A stretch of 64,000 bases of DNA, from assembly GCA_965213855.1 (NCBI GenBank), contig CBDCAA010000008.1, positions 1,612,001 to 1,676,000 on the forward strand, given 5' to 3'. Each line of letters opens with the position of its first letter. Positions within the stretch are counted from its first letter, which is position 1. Shown here in pieces: positions 17,264-25,877 of the stretch. Below the pieces are notes generated by a model. That model was not told the DNA's origin. It saw only the letters and a list, made by a program, of their open reading frames with translations, and did not search any database. Both the position numbers and the translations under genes were made by a program. Source of the DNA: JBBROS01 sp965213855. GTDB taxonomy: Bacteria > Pseudomonadota > Alphaproteobacteria > Acetobacterales > Acetobacteraceae.

Positions 17264-17437
17264 TCAGGTCAGCTTGGCGGCCGTCGCCGTGAACTTGTTG
17301 GACAGATTATTACCCAGCACGCCGAAGCCGGCGATGATCACGGCAACCAGAACGCCAGCAATCAGGCCGTATTCCAGGGCGGTCACGGCGCGCTTGTCGG
17401 TCTTCAGCTCGAGCCACGTCTTGCAGTATTCATACAT
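17264..17437 (-). CDS. flp: Flp-type pilin, first copy (likely major)
   Basis: A 57-aa class IVb prepilin: MYEYCKTWLELKTDKRA then VTALEYGLIAGVLVAVIIAG, ending LGNNLSNKFTATAAKLT. Preceded by an AGAGGA Shine-Dalgarno 6-8 bases before the ATG at 17437. Like the second copy it has Ala at position -1 of the cleavage site. Codon use differs from the neighbours (ATT, AAT, GTT codons), which fits a highly expressed gene. Being first in the operon, in front of a stable hairpin, suggests it is the major pilin. The 174 bases upstream to the transglycosylase gene must hold its promoter; I see no clear hexamers there. Confidence 0.92.
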   Translation of the reverse strand: MYEYCKTWLELKTDKRAVTALEYGLIAGVLVAVIIAGFGVLGNNLSNKFTATAAKLT

Positions 17438-17611
17438 GGTATTTGGTCCTCTTCTGAGTTACCCACCGAGGCCCGGTCATCATTTTTGCCGCTGATTACC
17501 GTCTTGGTGTGAAAAGAGATGTGCCTGATTCACGTTCCACTTACCAATTTGGAAACGACGTGAAATGTCGAACCGGCAGAGACAAAAACTGACCGCGTTT
17601 CTCACGCTGGT

Positions 17612-18319
17612 TTAACGGCCGATTCGGATCACCGTCGGCCCTTGTCCCACTGCGCGCGGGGTCCAGACCCGCATCATACCGCCCGGAAGCGGCGCCGGTG
17701 CAGACCAGCTCTCCACCCGCATCGAGAGCACCAGCGGAACCGCGGCCGGCATGGGTGATTGCACGCCCGCCGTCTCAACTGCACCCGGATTGGACCAGTC
17801 CGCCATGACCCGGTCCCGATACGGCTGCCCCCGCTCCGGCGTCGACGAATGGTAGGCGCCCACCGCGGCGTCCCAGCTTCCGGTGCGGTCTTTCAGCGAC
17901 GCCAGGAAACGAGCCGCGTAATCGGCGTTGCTCGACGGCTCGAACCCGTCCTCGACGGTTGCGAACGCGTCCGGGTGGTAGGCCAGGTTCACCTGGAAGC
18001 AGCCGATGTCGATCGAGGCCACGCCCGACTGCTGCAGCGTGCGCACGGCGTCTTGCGCTTCGTCGCGGCTATTGAACAGGTGCCCGCGCCCTTCGGCGTT
18101 GATGGTCCACGGCCAGCCCGTGACCCGGCCCGCGGCACCCCGCCGCCCGCTCTCGATCCGGCCGATCGCCAGCAGCAGCCCGGCCGGCAGCCCGTATCGC
18201 GCTTCGGCTTGGGTGCCCGCCACCTCGCACGCGCCTTCGATCGGCTCTGCCGCCGCCAGCGGCATCGCCGTGCAGGACGCGAGCAGAAGCCCGGCCGCTA
18301 TCGTTCGTCTCCTGCTCAT
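17612..18319 (-). CDS. Lytic transglycosylase (SLT domain), periplasmic
   Basis: A 235-aa protein with a signal peptide (RRRTIAAGLLLASCTAMPLA) and an SLT fold. The catalytic Glu is seen in LLAIGRIESGRRG (~51-63). SIDIGCFQVNLAYHPDAF (~105-122) corresponds to the G-x-x-Q motif, and VGAYHSSTPERGQPYRDRV is a later motif of this family. It would cut peptidoglycan, and its position directly upstream of the pilin genes on the same strand suggests opening the wall for pilus passage. The ATG at 18319 is chosen because the longer ORF runs back through a tandem repeat belonging to the divergent gene. Confidence 0.85.
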   Translation of the reverse strand: MSRRRTIAAGLLLASCTAMPLAAAEPIEGACEVAGTQAEARYGLPAGLLLAIGRIESGRRGAAGRVTGWPWTINAEGRGHLFNSRDEAQDAVRTLQQSGVASIDIGCFQVNLAYHPDAFATVEDGFEPSSNADYAARFLASLKDRTGSWDAAVGAYHSSTPERGQPYRDRVMADWSNPGAVETAGVQSPMPAAVPLVLSMRVESWSAPAPLPGGMMRVWTPRAVGQGPTVIRIGR

Positions 18320-18444
18320 ATCCGCAGTAGAGCGTCTCGGCCCGCCGCCGTCGTTTTGGCCAGGAGGACTAAGCCGTTTGGCCGAGGTGCGGCCTGCCTG
18401 CTCCGGCCGTAAAGCTCGCCCGCCGTGACCAGACATCCTCGCCG

Positions 18445-20301
18445 ATGAAGCCCAGACATCCCGGAGCCAGACATCCCGGAGCCAGACATCCCGGTGCCAG
18501 ACATCCCGGTGCCGGCCATCTCGGTGCCGGCGGCCGGGCGGCGCGCGCGGTCCAGCCCTGGGCACTCGCCGCGCTTGCCGCTTGCCTGCCGGGCATCGTC
18601 TCCGGCCTTCGCGAGAACAAGGAGCTGTTCGAGGGCGGCTTGCTAAATCCCGATAGCGCGATGCGCCTCGTCCGCCTCGATGACATCCTCGCTGCCGGAC
18701 AGCCGCTCCATGCGGTCCTGCGTGACGGCTCCGGCGCCGGCAGCATCATGTCGTGGTCGCATCTGCTCGACAGCCTGCTGCTGCTGCTGGCCGCCCCCGG
18801 CGCGCCGTGGCTCGGCTGGCACACGGCGCTGCATTGGGCCGGGCTCGCCTCGGGGCCGTTGTGCATGGCGGGGCTAGGCGTGGCCGTGGCCTGGGCTGCC
18901 CGCCCGGCCATCGGCACGGCCGCCGCCCGCTCCTGGCTGTGGGTCGGCGCCTTCGCCGCGGGCACCGCCCCGGCCATCGCGACCTACGGACAGCTCGGCG
19001 TCGTGCACCACCACGTGGCGCTGGTGGCGGTCGCGGTTGCCGCTGCCGGATGGGCATTGCGGCTGCTGCTCGGCGAGCGGCCGTTGGCGGGCGGCATTGC
19101 CCTGGGCGCATGGGCCGCCGCCGGCCTGTGGCTCAGCCCCGAGGCGCTGCCGTTCGCACTCCTGGCGGTCGGCGCCGTCTGGGTCGGCTGGTTCACCGCG
19201 CCCGGCGGCGCGCGGGCCCGCGCGCTTGCCACCGCGCTGCTGTCCGCGTGCGCCAGCTTCGCCCTGCTCGCCACCCTGGCCTGGCTCGTCGACCCGCCCT
19301 CCGGCGGGTTGCTGGCGAACGAGCCCGACCGGCTCTCGCTGCCGTTCGTCTTGCTCGGGGCGGCGGCCCTCGCCACCGCCGCCGTCACCCGCGCCGCCTC
19401 GGCCGCGGTCCCGCGCCGCATGCCCGTGCTGGCCGCCGGCGCCGTCCTTGCCGGCGCCTGGCTCGCTGCCTTTCCTCAGGTGTTGCATGGCACGGCCGGG
19501 CTCATGAGTGCCGAGGATGCGCAGGCGTTCTTCGGCGATATCACCGAGATGCAGCCGTTGCGTGATGCGGGCAGCATCGTCGAGGGATTGCTGGGCGGCG
19601 TATTCGCGATGCTCGCGCTGCTTGCGGGCGCGCTACGCACCAGGGGGCCGGATCGTGCCGGCCGGGTGCTGCCCTTGCTCTATGCCGCCGGCTGCGTCGC
19701 GGGGCTGATGCTGCTGGCCGCGCTGCACCGCCGCTTCGCCGCCTACCCGGCCGCAGCTGGCGCCGTCATGCTCCCCATCGTGCTTGCCGCGATCGAGGCG
19801 GCGCCGTGGCGCCCGGGCATTCAAGCTGCCGCCCGGCTCGCGGTCCTGGCCCTCCTGCTGGCCGGGCCGCCCTCTGCGACGATCGCCGTCGCCGCGGCCG
19901 CCCCGGCCGCCGCCGGGGCCATGCCATGCCCCATCGCCGGCGCCGTCGGGCTGCTCGCCAACCGCGCGGGCGCCGTCGTGCTCGGCAACGTCAACGACAC
20001 GCCGGAGCTGCTGTATCGGACCCGGGTCCGCACGGTCGGCTCGCTGTACCACCGCAACCCGGGCGGCTTCCTGCGCCAGCGTGCCGCCTGGACCGCGATT
20101 CCCAACGGCACTCCCTCCCCGGCGTTCCGCGCCACCGCGGCGACGCTGGTGCTGAGCTGCCCTGGGGAGCCCCGCGACGCGCCGAACGGCCCGCAGGACC
20201 TGCACGATCGCCTGATCGACGACCGTCCGCCCGCCTGGCTGCGCCGCCTGGCCGATGCGGGGCCGGGCGGCTACGTGCTCTATGCCATCACCGCCGAGTA
20301 G
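18445..20301 (+). CDS. Polytopic membrane protein, GT-C-like, function unknown
   Basis: A 618-aa protein with 11-13 hydrophobic segments. Residues 3-27 are a tandem HPGAR repeat. After the first helix, LNPDSAMRLVRLDDILAAGQ (~66-85) and IMSWSHLLDSLLLLL resemble the first-loop DD-A-M-R-L-V...W-S-R pattern of GT-C glycosyltransferases that use lipid-linked sugars. The C-terminal ~150 residues hold a periplasmic-looking domain with CPGEPRDAP. It is divergent from the transglycosylase; the two start codons are 125 bases apart. The N-terminal repeat may be an artefact of an upstream start: the next Met is residue 73 (AMRLVRL), inside the conserved loop. Not recognised further. Confidence 0.7.
   Translation: MKPRHPGARHPGARHPGARHPGAGHLGAGGRAARAVQPWALAALAACLPGIVSGLRENKELFEGGLLNPDSAMRLVRLDDILAAGQPLHAVLRDGSGAGSIMSWSHLLDSLLLLLAAPGAPWLGWHTALHWAGLASGPLCMAGLGVAVAWAARPAIGTAAARSWLWVGAFAAGTAPAIATYGQLGVVHHHVALVAVAVAAAGWALRLLLGERPLAGGIALGAWAAAGLWLSPEALPFALLAVGAVWVGWFTAPGGARARALATALLSACASFALLATLAWLVDPPSGGLLANEPDRLSLPFVLLGAAALATAAVTRAASAAVPRRMPVLAAGAVLAGAWLAAFPQVLHGTAGLMSAEDAQAFFGDITEMQPLRDAGSIVEGLLGGVFAMLALLAGALRTRGPDRAGRVLPLLYAAGCVAGLMLLAALHRRFAAYPAAAGAVMLPIVLAAIEAAPWRPGIQAAARLAVLALLLAGPPSATIAVAAAAPAAAGAMPCPIAGAVGLLANRAGAVVLGNVNDTPELLYRTRVRTVGSLYHRNPGGFLRQRAAWTAIPNGTPSPAFRATAATLVLSCPGEPRDAPNGPQDLHDRLIDDRPPAWLRRLADAGPGGYVLYAITAE
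18451..18525. repeat. 15-bp tandem repeat, five units
   Basis: Five head-to-tail copies of GCCAGACATCCCGGW-type units: three differ by one base, and the last is degenerate (GCCGGCCATCTCGGT). In the plus frame they encode (HPGAR)n at the N-terminus of the membrane protein that begins at 18445. The 15-bp period keeps the frame whatever the copy number, so length variation would not break the gene. Confidence 0.85.
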
Positions 20302-20328
20302 CCGGTCCGGCGCGGTGGCCGGCCCCGC

Positions 20329-20973
20329 CTATGACAGCAGCGGCGCCCGCGGCAGCAGTCCGGCCCGGCACAGCGCCTCCACCCGGTTGCGGGCGCCCAT
20401 CGCGCGATACACCGCCGCGAGGTGCACCTTGATCGTCGACACCGCCAGATCCAGCGTTCGCGCGATATCCTTCGTCGATCGGCCTTCCGCCAGCAGCCGC
20501 AACACGTCGCGCTGCCGGCCTGTCAGCCGCGCGACCGTCGACAGCGGCGCGGACGGTGCCGCGGTCCGGGGCGCGGGCGCCGTCAATGACGCGGGCACGT
20601 GCACGTTGCCTTGCCCGACGGCAAGCACGGCCCGCGCCAACTCCGCCGCCGATGCCGTCTTGGCGACGTATCCCTGTGCCCCGGCGGCCAGCCAGCGCAA
20701 GGTCGACTCCCCGCACTCCTGCGCGGCCAGCACGATGATCCGCACGGACGGCTGCCGCGCCCGGATGGCCTTGAGCTCGTCCGGGTCACGGATCAGGTCG
20801 AGGTCGAGCAGCAGCAGAGCGGCATCCGCCTCGGCGAGCATCGGCTGCGCCTCCTCGAGCGTTGCCGCCGACCGGACTTGGCCGGGCTCGGCACACCGCC
20901 CGTCGGCCAGCAAGGCGACGAGCCCGTCACGCATCAGCGCCGTCCGTTCCGCGACGATGATCAAGGAATGCAT
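20329..20973 (-). CDS. LuxR/NarL-family response regulator
   Basis: A 214-aa protein with a receiver domain (1-120) and a LuxR helix-turn-helix (~145-205). Visible: ALLLLDLDLIRDPDELKA with the phospho-acceptor Asp near residue 57, LAAGAQGYVAKTASAAELA with the conserved Lys, and LTGRQRDVLRLLAEGRSTKD then IARTLDLAVSTIKVHLAAVY. A canonical GGAGG 9 bases upstream fixes the ATG at 20973. It is divergent from the hybrid kinase gene, which is a plausible partner. Its stop is 27 bases from the convergent membrane-protein gene. Confidence 0.9.
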   Translation of the reverse strand: MHSLIIVAERTALMRDGLVALLADGRCAEPGQVRSAATLEEAQPMLAEADAALLLLDLDLIRDPDELKAIRARQPSVRIIVLAAQECGESTLRWLAAGAQGYVAKTASAAELARAVLAVGQGNVHVPASLTAPAPRTAAPSAPLSTVARLTGRQRDVLRLLAEGRSTKDIARTLDLAVSTIKVHLAAVYRAMGARNRVEALCRAGLLPRAPLLS

Positions 20974-21303
20974 CGACCAGTCCTCCCAGCCCGGCTGGAC
21001 GAGTCCGTTGGACAAGCGCGAGAGCTCACCCTAGAACGCAAAGGCCGCGCACCACGGGAGGGCGCGTGCCTTCGGCTAGGGCGACCACCATCGGCAACGC
21101 GATCCGCCGTACACGGGCACACCGCGATATCGTTCCCTCGGCCGCCTGCGGGCAAGTCAGGAACAATAGGCAATGGTGCTGATTTGGCCGGAACCGGTCG
21201 GGCGCAAGACTCGCGTGTCTGGCCTGGGCTATAACCGGTGCCGGGCGTGACAAGCCGGCCGGTGAAACGCCGCGCCGACCGGATCGGCCCGTGGCAGGGA
21301 TCG
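20974..21303. other. Divergent intergenic region between regulator and kinase
   Basis: About 330 bases between the start of the LuxR-type regulator and the preferred start of the kinase. It must contain divergent promoters, but I see no convincing -35/-10 pairs or repeats in it. Two in-frame GTG codons (21238, 21247) could serve as earlier starts for the kinase. Confidence 0.3.
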
Positions 21304-24300
21304 ATGTTGGATCGTGTGGACGACCGCTCCGGGCTGGAGAGCCCCCGCATCCGGGACGAGGCCGGTGCGCCCGGCTCCGTGGCCGGCCCTGCAAGCGACT
21401 TCATCCACGTCGCCCGCCTCGCCGCCCGCCTGGCCCGGGCCCCGATCGGCCTGATCAGCGGCGAGAAGGTCCAGGGCGCCTGGTCGGACCCGTCGCTCGG
21501 CCTCCAGCCGGCCCAGCATGACGGGCTGCAGGACATCTGCCGGCAGCTCGACGGGACGCCGGCGGCGGCCGTCATCCCCGATGCGACGCAGGACCCCCGC
21601 CTCTGGCACCACGACACCGTGGCCGGCGCGCCCAACCTGCGCTTCGTCGCCTGCGTCCCGCTCACGGGCGCGCGGGGCGAGGTTCTCGGCGTGCTGTGCG
21701 TCATGGACGTCCGTCCCCGCGCCCGCTTGTCCGACGATCACGCCGACGCGCTGGCCGACCTTGCCGCGCTCGGCGCGCGCATGCTGGAGCGGTCCGCCGA
21801 AGCCGAGGCGCAGCTCCGCAACAGCCGCGGCACTGTGCGGACCGAACAGATCGAGGCGGCCGTCATCCGCGCGCAATCGTGCGAGCTGGCGCTTGCCGGC
21901 ATGCTCATGAGCCTCTGCAAGCACCACCGTGCCACGGCCGGCTTCGTCGCCAAGCTCGCCAGCGTGTCTCGTGTGATGCAGGAGATCTACCACTACACCG
22001 ATGACAGCAGCCTCGGCGACTACTTCGCGCGCACGGCGGCGATGGTCTCGACCCCCGAGACGAGTCACGCGGCCATGGCGATCATGAGCGGCACGCCGCG
22101 CACCCTCGTCTACTCGCCTGACGACACCCAGAACACCGTGACCAACGTCACCCCGGCCAATGCCGAGGCCATTCGCACCGGGCTGCGGGCCGAAGTCGTC
22201 CATCCCATCCACCTGCTCGACGAGAAGTATGGCGTGGTGCTGATGTTCGACAGCGTCCGCGCCGATATCGAGGCCGTCGCGGATGACGTGGCGACCATGA
22301 TCCGCCTCGTCCGCCCCGCACTCTATCGCAAGGCGGCCGAACGCCGCATGCGGCTCCTCGGCACCGCGCTCGACCGTGCCAACGATGCCGTGCTCATCAC
22401 CGAAGCCGGCCCGCTTGGCGCCTCCGGGCCGCGCATTGTCTATGCCAATGCCAGCTTCTGCCGCGAAAGCGGCCACACCCTCGACGAGGTGATCGGACAG
22501 CCGCACGGCATGCTGCATGGGCCCGGCACCGACCCAGCCGCCGTCGCCCGCCTGCGGCAGGAGATGCGACGGTGGAAGCCGGCCCGCGCCGAGCTGCTCA
22601 ACTATCGCAGCGACGGGTCCGAGTTCTGGGCCGAGATGGACCTGACGCCGATCACCGACGACGCCGGCCTGCCGACCCATTGGGTGAGCATCCAGCGCGA
22701 CGTGAGCGAGCGCCGTGCGGCCGAAGCCGCCCAACGCCGCCATGAGGCCTCGTTCCGCCTGCTGTTCCAGGACAACCCCTTGCCGATGGCGGTCGTCGAG
22801 CGGTCCAGCCTCCGCTTCCTCGAGGTCAACGACGCGGCGGTCGTTCAATATGGTTGGGACCGGACCGAGTTCTTGGCCAAGTTCCTGCCCGACCTCGACC
22901 CACAGGGCGACCGCGAGCGGGCCGAGCGGCTTGCGGCCGGCGGCTTCGGCGGCGCCGCCTCGACCACCCATGTGCGCGACGACGGCACCGTGCTCGAGGT
23001 ACGCGCCTTCGTGCACGACACCGTCTATGCCGGGCAGGACGCGACGCTTGCGGTGCTGTGGGACGTGACCGACCTCGAGGCCGCGCGGCGCGACATGCAC
23101 CATGCCAACGAGATGCTGCGCGAACGCACCCTCCAGCTGCATGCCCGGACGGAGGAGCTGGCCGAGGCCCAGCGGCTTGCCCGCCTCGGCACCTGGCGCC
23201 TTTCGGTCGAGCGTCAGGAGGTCGGCTGGTCGAAGGAGATGCACGAGCTGATGGGGCTGCCGCGCGACATCGCCGGCCTCGGCACCGAGGAGTTCGTGCT
23301 GCGCATGCACGAAGACGATCGCGACGCCGTTCGCGAGGCGCTCGCCTCGGCCGTGCGGGACCGCGAGTCGCGCCGTTTCGAGTACCGCGTCGCGCTGCCC
23401 GAGGAGGAGCGGAACCTGCGCGCCGAGGTGCGCCCGGTGCTCGACGACGATGGCCGCGTGATCGAGCTGTTCGGCTACAGCCAGGACATCAGCGACCGCA
23501 AGCGGACCGAGCAAGCCCTGCTGCGCAATGAATCCCTCCGCGCGCTCGGCCAGCTCACGGGCGGCGTCGCCCACGATTTCAACAACCTGCTCACAGTCGT
23601 CATCCTCAACCTCGAGGAGGCGCAGGACGCGCTGGACGAAGACCACGAGATGCAGGAGGTGCTCGTCCCCGCGCTCCATGCCGCCATTCGCGGCGCCGAG
23701 CTCACCAGCCAGCTGCTTTCCTACGCCCGGCGCGCCACCTTGCGGCCCGAACGGGTCCGCCCGGACGAGTTCTTCGGCGCGCTTCGCCCCTTGCTCAACC
23801 GCGTGCTCGGCGAGCGGTTCGAGCTGCAGGTATTGTTGCGCCATAATGGCGGGTCGGCGATGGTCGACCCGGCGCAGCTCGATAGCGCCATCATGAACCT
23901 CGTCATCAACGCCCGGGACGCGATGCCCAACGGCGGCGGCATCGTGCTCGAGACCCGGTCGGTCACGCTCGCGGCCGACAGCCCCGGGTTTCCGGACGAG
24001 GTGACGCCGGGGCGCTACGTGGTGATCAGCGTGAGCGACCGCGGCGAGGGCATCCCGGCCCATTTGCTAAGCCGGGTGTTCGAGCCGTTCTTCACCACGA
24101 AGGCCGTCGGCAAGGGCAGCGGCATGGGCCTCAGCATGGTCTATGGCTTCGCGCGCCAGTCTGGCGGTCATGTGACCATCGACAGTGTCGCGGGGCAGGG
24201 CACGACCGTCCGCCTTTTCCTACCGGTCGCCGCCGGGCCCTCCGAGGAGCCGGAGGCCGAGCCGGTGCAGACCACCGAGTGGCATGCGAACGGCCTGCGC

Positions 24301-24675
24301 GCGCTGGTGGTGGAGGACCAGGAGAGCGTGTTGCGCACCGTCACCCGCATGCTTCGCCAGCTCGGCTTCAACGTCAGCCCGGCAACCTCGGCCGAAGCCG
24401 CCCTGGACGAACTCGAGACCGGTGGCCCGTTCGACGTGCTGTTCACCGACATCGTCCTGCCCGGGGTTATGGACGGCGTTGCCTTGGCCGAAGAAATACG
24501 CGCCCGTTCCCCGTCGACCCGGATCCTCCTCACGTCGGGTTTCACCGAGCACAGCCTCTCGGCCGTGGACATGGTGTCGCCCGACGTCGATTTCTTGATG
24601 AAGCCCTACAAGCGCCAGGATCTGCAGTCCAAGTTCGCGGCGATGTTCCCGCGTGCGCACGCGACGGCCTTCTAG
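21304..24675 (+). CDS. Soluble hybrid sensor histidine kinase (GAF-PAS-HisKA-HATPase-REC)
   Basis: A 1123-aa cytoplasmic hybrid kinase with no membrane segment. Order: GAF (~15-180, ending VLGVLCVMDVRPRARLSD), a second GAF-like region (~205-340), PAS with PAC (VYANASFCRESGHTLDEVIG, ~380; HWVSIQRDVSERR), a second PAS (~485-600), a third PAS (~625-735), HisKA with phospho-His757 in GGVAHDFNNLL, HATPase_c (NLVINARDAMPNGGG; GKGSGMGLSMVYGF) and a receiver with Asp1049 in FTDIVLPG. The ATG at 21304 has a weak AGGGA upstream; GTG at 21238 would add 22 residues. Its TAG stop is shared with an IS630 insertion. Light, redox or ligand sensing cannot be told from the sequence. Confidence 0.92.
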   Translation: MLDRVDDRSGLESPRIRDEAGAPGSVAGPASDFIHVARLAARLARAPIGLISGEKVQGAWSDPSLGLQPAQHDGLQDICRQLDGTPAAAVIPDATQDPRLWHHDTVAGAPNLRFVACVPLTGARGEVLGVLCVMDVRPRARLSDDHADALADLAALGARMLERSAEAEAQLRNSRGTVRTEQIEAAVIRAQSCELALAGMLMSLCKHHRATAGFVAKLASVSRVMQEIYHYTDDSSLGDYFARTAAMVSTPETSHAAMAIMSGTPRTLVYSPDDTQNTVTNVTPANAEAIRTGLRAEVVHPIHLLDEKYGVVLMFDSVRADIEAVADDVATMIRLVRPALYRKAAERRMRLLGTALDRANDAVLITEAGPLGASGPRIVYANASFCRESGHTLDEVIGQPHGMLHGPGTDPAAVARLRQEMRRWKPARAELLNYRSDGSEFWAEMDLTPITDDAGLPTHWVSIQRDVSERRAAEAAQRRHEASFRLLFQDNPLPMAVVERSSLRFLEVNDAAVVQYGWDRTEFLAKFLPDLDPQGDRERAERLAAGGFGGAASTTHVRDDGTVLEVRAFVHDTVYAGQDATLAVLWDVTDLEAARRDMHHANEMLRERTLQLHARTEELAEAQRLARLGTWRLSVERQEVGWSKEMHELMGLPRDIAGLGTEEFVLRMHEDDRDAVREALASAVRDRESRRFEYRVALPEEERNLRAEVRPVLDDDGRVIELFGYSQDISDRKRTEQALLRNESLRALGQLTGGVAHDFNNLLTVVILNLEEAQDALDEDHEMQEVLVPALHAAIRGAELTSQLLSYARRATLRPERVRPDEFFGALRPLLNRVLGERFELQVLLRHNGGSAMVDPAQLDSAIMNLVINARDAMPNGGGIVLETRSVTLAADSPGFPDEVTPGRYVVISVSDRGEGIPAHLLSRVFEPFFTTKAVGKGSGMGLSMVYGFARQSGGHVTIDSVAGQGTTVRLFLPVAAGPSEEPEAEPVQTTEWHANGLRALVVEDQESVLRTVTRMLRQLGFNVSPATSAEAALDELETGGPFDVLFTDIVLPGVMDGVALAEEIRARSPSTRILLTSGFTEHSLSAVDMVSPDVDFLMKPYKRQDLQSKFAAMFPRAHATAF

Positions 24676-24735
24676 AGCACTTTCCCATCATGCCGATTCG
24701 TAATCGCTTTCCTCGACGCGGGTTGATGTGATTCT

Positions 24736-24765
24736 CCATGCTGGCTGGATTGGAGGCCAGCATGG
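24736..24765 (+). other. Hairpin over the transposase ribosome-binding region
   Basis: The arms CCATGCTGGC and GCCAGCATGG pair perfectly around a 10-base loop that includes GGAG, directly before the transposase ATG at 24766. A hairpin of this kind can hide the ribosome-binding site on read-through transcripts, a common brake on insertion sequences; that role is inferred here. Confidence 0.5.
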
Positions 24766-25714
24766 ATGGCAGCAGCTCTCAGCCCAGATCTTCGGTCCCG
24801 TGTGATCGCTGCCGTCGATGGCGGCGCGACCCGACACGCTGCCGCTGAGCGGTTCGGGATCGGTGTAGCTACGGCGATCCGCTGGTTGCGGGCCTGGCGG
24901 GATGAGGGACGATTGACGGCGCTGCCAATGGGCGGCGATGTGCGCTCGCATCGGATCGAGGCGTTTGGCAACGTCATCCTGGCGGCCGTCAAGGCGCAGA
25001 AGGACATCACGTTGGCCGAGCTGGCGGACATGCTCCAGCGCGATCACGGGGCCTTGTTTGCCAGCAGCACGATCTGGCGCTTCCTGGACCGCCACGATCT
25101 CACCTTCAAAAAAAACGGCACACGCCAGCGAGCAGGAGCGGCCCGGCGTCGCCGCGCGGCGCCAGGCCTGGTTCGACGCCCAGCCTGACCTCGATCCGCT
25201 CCGCCTGGTGTTCATCGACGAGACCGGCGCCTCGACGAAGATGGCCCGGTTACGTGGCCGGGCCATCCGCGGACAGCGATGCCGGGCCAGCGTCCCGCAT
25301 GGGCATTGGAAGACGACAACCTTTGTGGGCGCACTGCGCCTTGAAGGCATGACAGCACCCTGGGTGCTCGACGGCCCGATGAACGGTGAAGCCTTCCTGG
25401 CCTATGTGCAGAAGGTGCTCGTGCCGACCTTGCGGCACGGCGATCTGGTTGTGATGGACAACCTACCCGCCCACAAGGTCGAGGGTGTTCGCACCGCCAT
25501 CGAAGCCGTGGGAGCACGGCGCTGGCTGCTGCCGCCCTACTCGCCAGACCTCAATCCCATTGAGAACGCCTTCTCCAAGCTCAAGGCTCACCTCCGAAAA
25601 GCCGCAGCGCGGACCATTCCAGAGCTTTGGGACGCGATCAGGGATGCGCTCCCTGCCTTCACCCCAAGCGAGTGCGCCAACTACTTCACCGCAACTGGAT
25701 ACGAGCCGGAGTGA
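24766..25714 (+). CDS. IS630-family transposase in two frames (frameshift at an A8 run)
   Basis: The first frame (24766-25188, 140 aa) carries the N-terminal helix-turn-helix (RHAAAERFGIGVATAIRWLR) and the second DNA-binding region. The catalytic domain continues in the next frame to 25714, with DDE residues in VFIDETGAS, LVVMDNLPAHK and YSPDLNPIENAFSKLK. The frames join at TTC followed by eight A residues near 25108-25115, where KK-T-AHASEQERPG of the second frame continues F-K-K of the first. Seven or ten A would give one open frame. Either a true indel or slippage/programmed frameshifting at the A-run is possible; family members do use such sites. Confidence 0.85.
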
Positions 25715-25877
25715 ACGGAGAATGCTCTAGGAGGGCGGCTTCGCTCCCGAAAAGAAGTCGTTACGGATTTAGCCGATTCTTTCGGCCGTCCGTGGCGCAG
25801 GGATGGCTTCGATGATCAGCAACTCTGGACCGAGGTCGTCGGGCTGCTCGCCAGCATGCCTGCTGCCGCTTGGCAGT

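Larger units (their letters stand above)
24675..25727 (+). mobile_element. IS630-family insertion sequence, 1053 bp, in the kinase stop codon
   Basis: The ends are GAGCACTTTCCCATCATGCC on the left and, on the reverse strand, GAGCATTCTCCGTTCACTCC; they match at about 19 of the first 27 bases. TA dinucleotides flank the element (24673-24674 and 25728-25729), the target duplication normal for IS630/Tc1-mariner. The left TA is the first two bases of the kinase TAG stop. Since the element starts with G and the host base after the right TA is also G, the stop codon is kept whether or not the element is there. Confidence 0.9.

Noticed and set aside
18319..18565. Longer transglycosylase ORF with a repeated DVWLRDVW N-terminus
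   Set aside because: It is the antisense of the 15-bp tandem repeat, and it would bury the signal peptide that begins at the ATG at 18319.
21229..24063. 944-aa minus-strand open frame across the hybrid kinase
   Set aside because: A shadow frame typical of GC-rich DNA; it has no recognisable domain, while the plus frame carries a full set of kinase motifs.
25730..25790. GAGGGCGGCTTCGCTCCC hairpin after the IS630 element as a kinase terminator
   Set aside because: The stem has a mismatch and a wobble, and no T-run follows.
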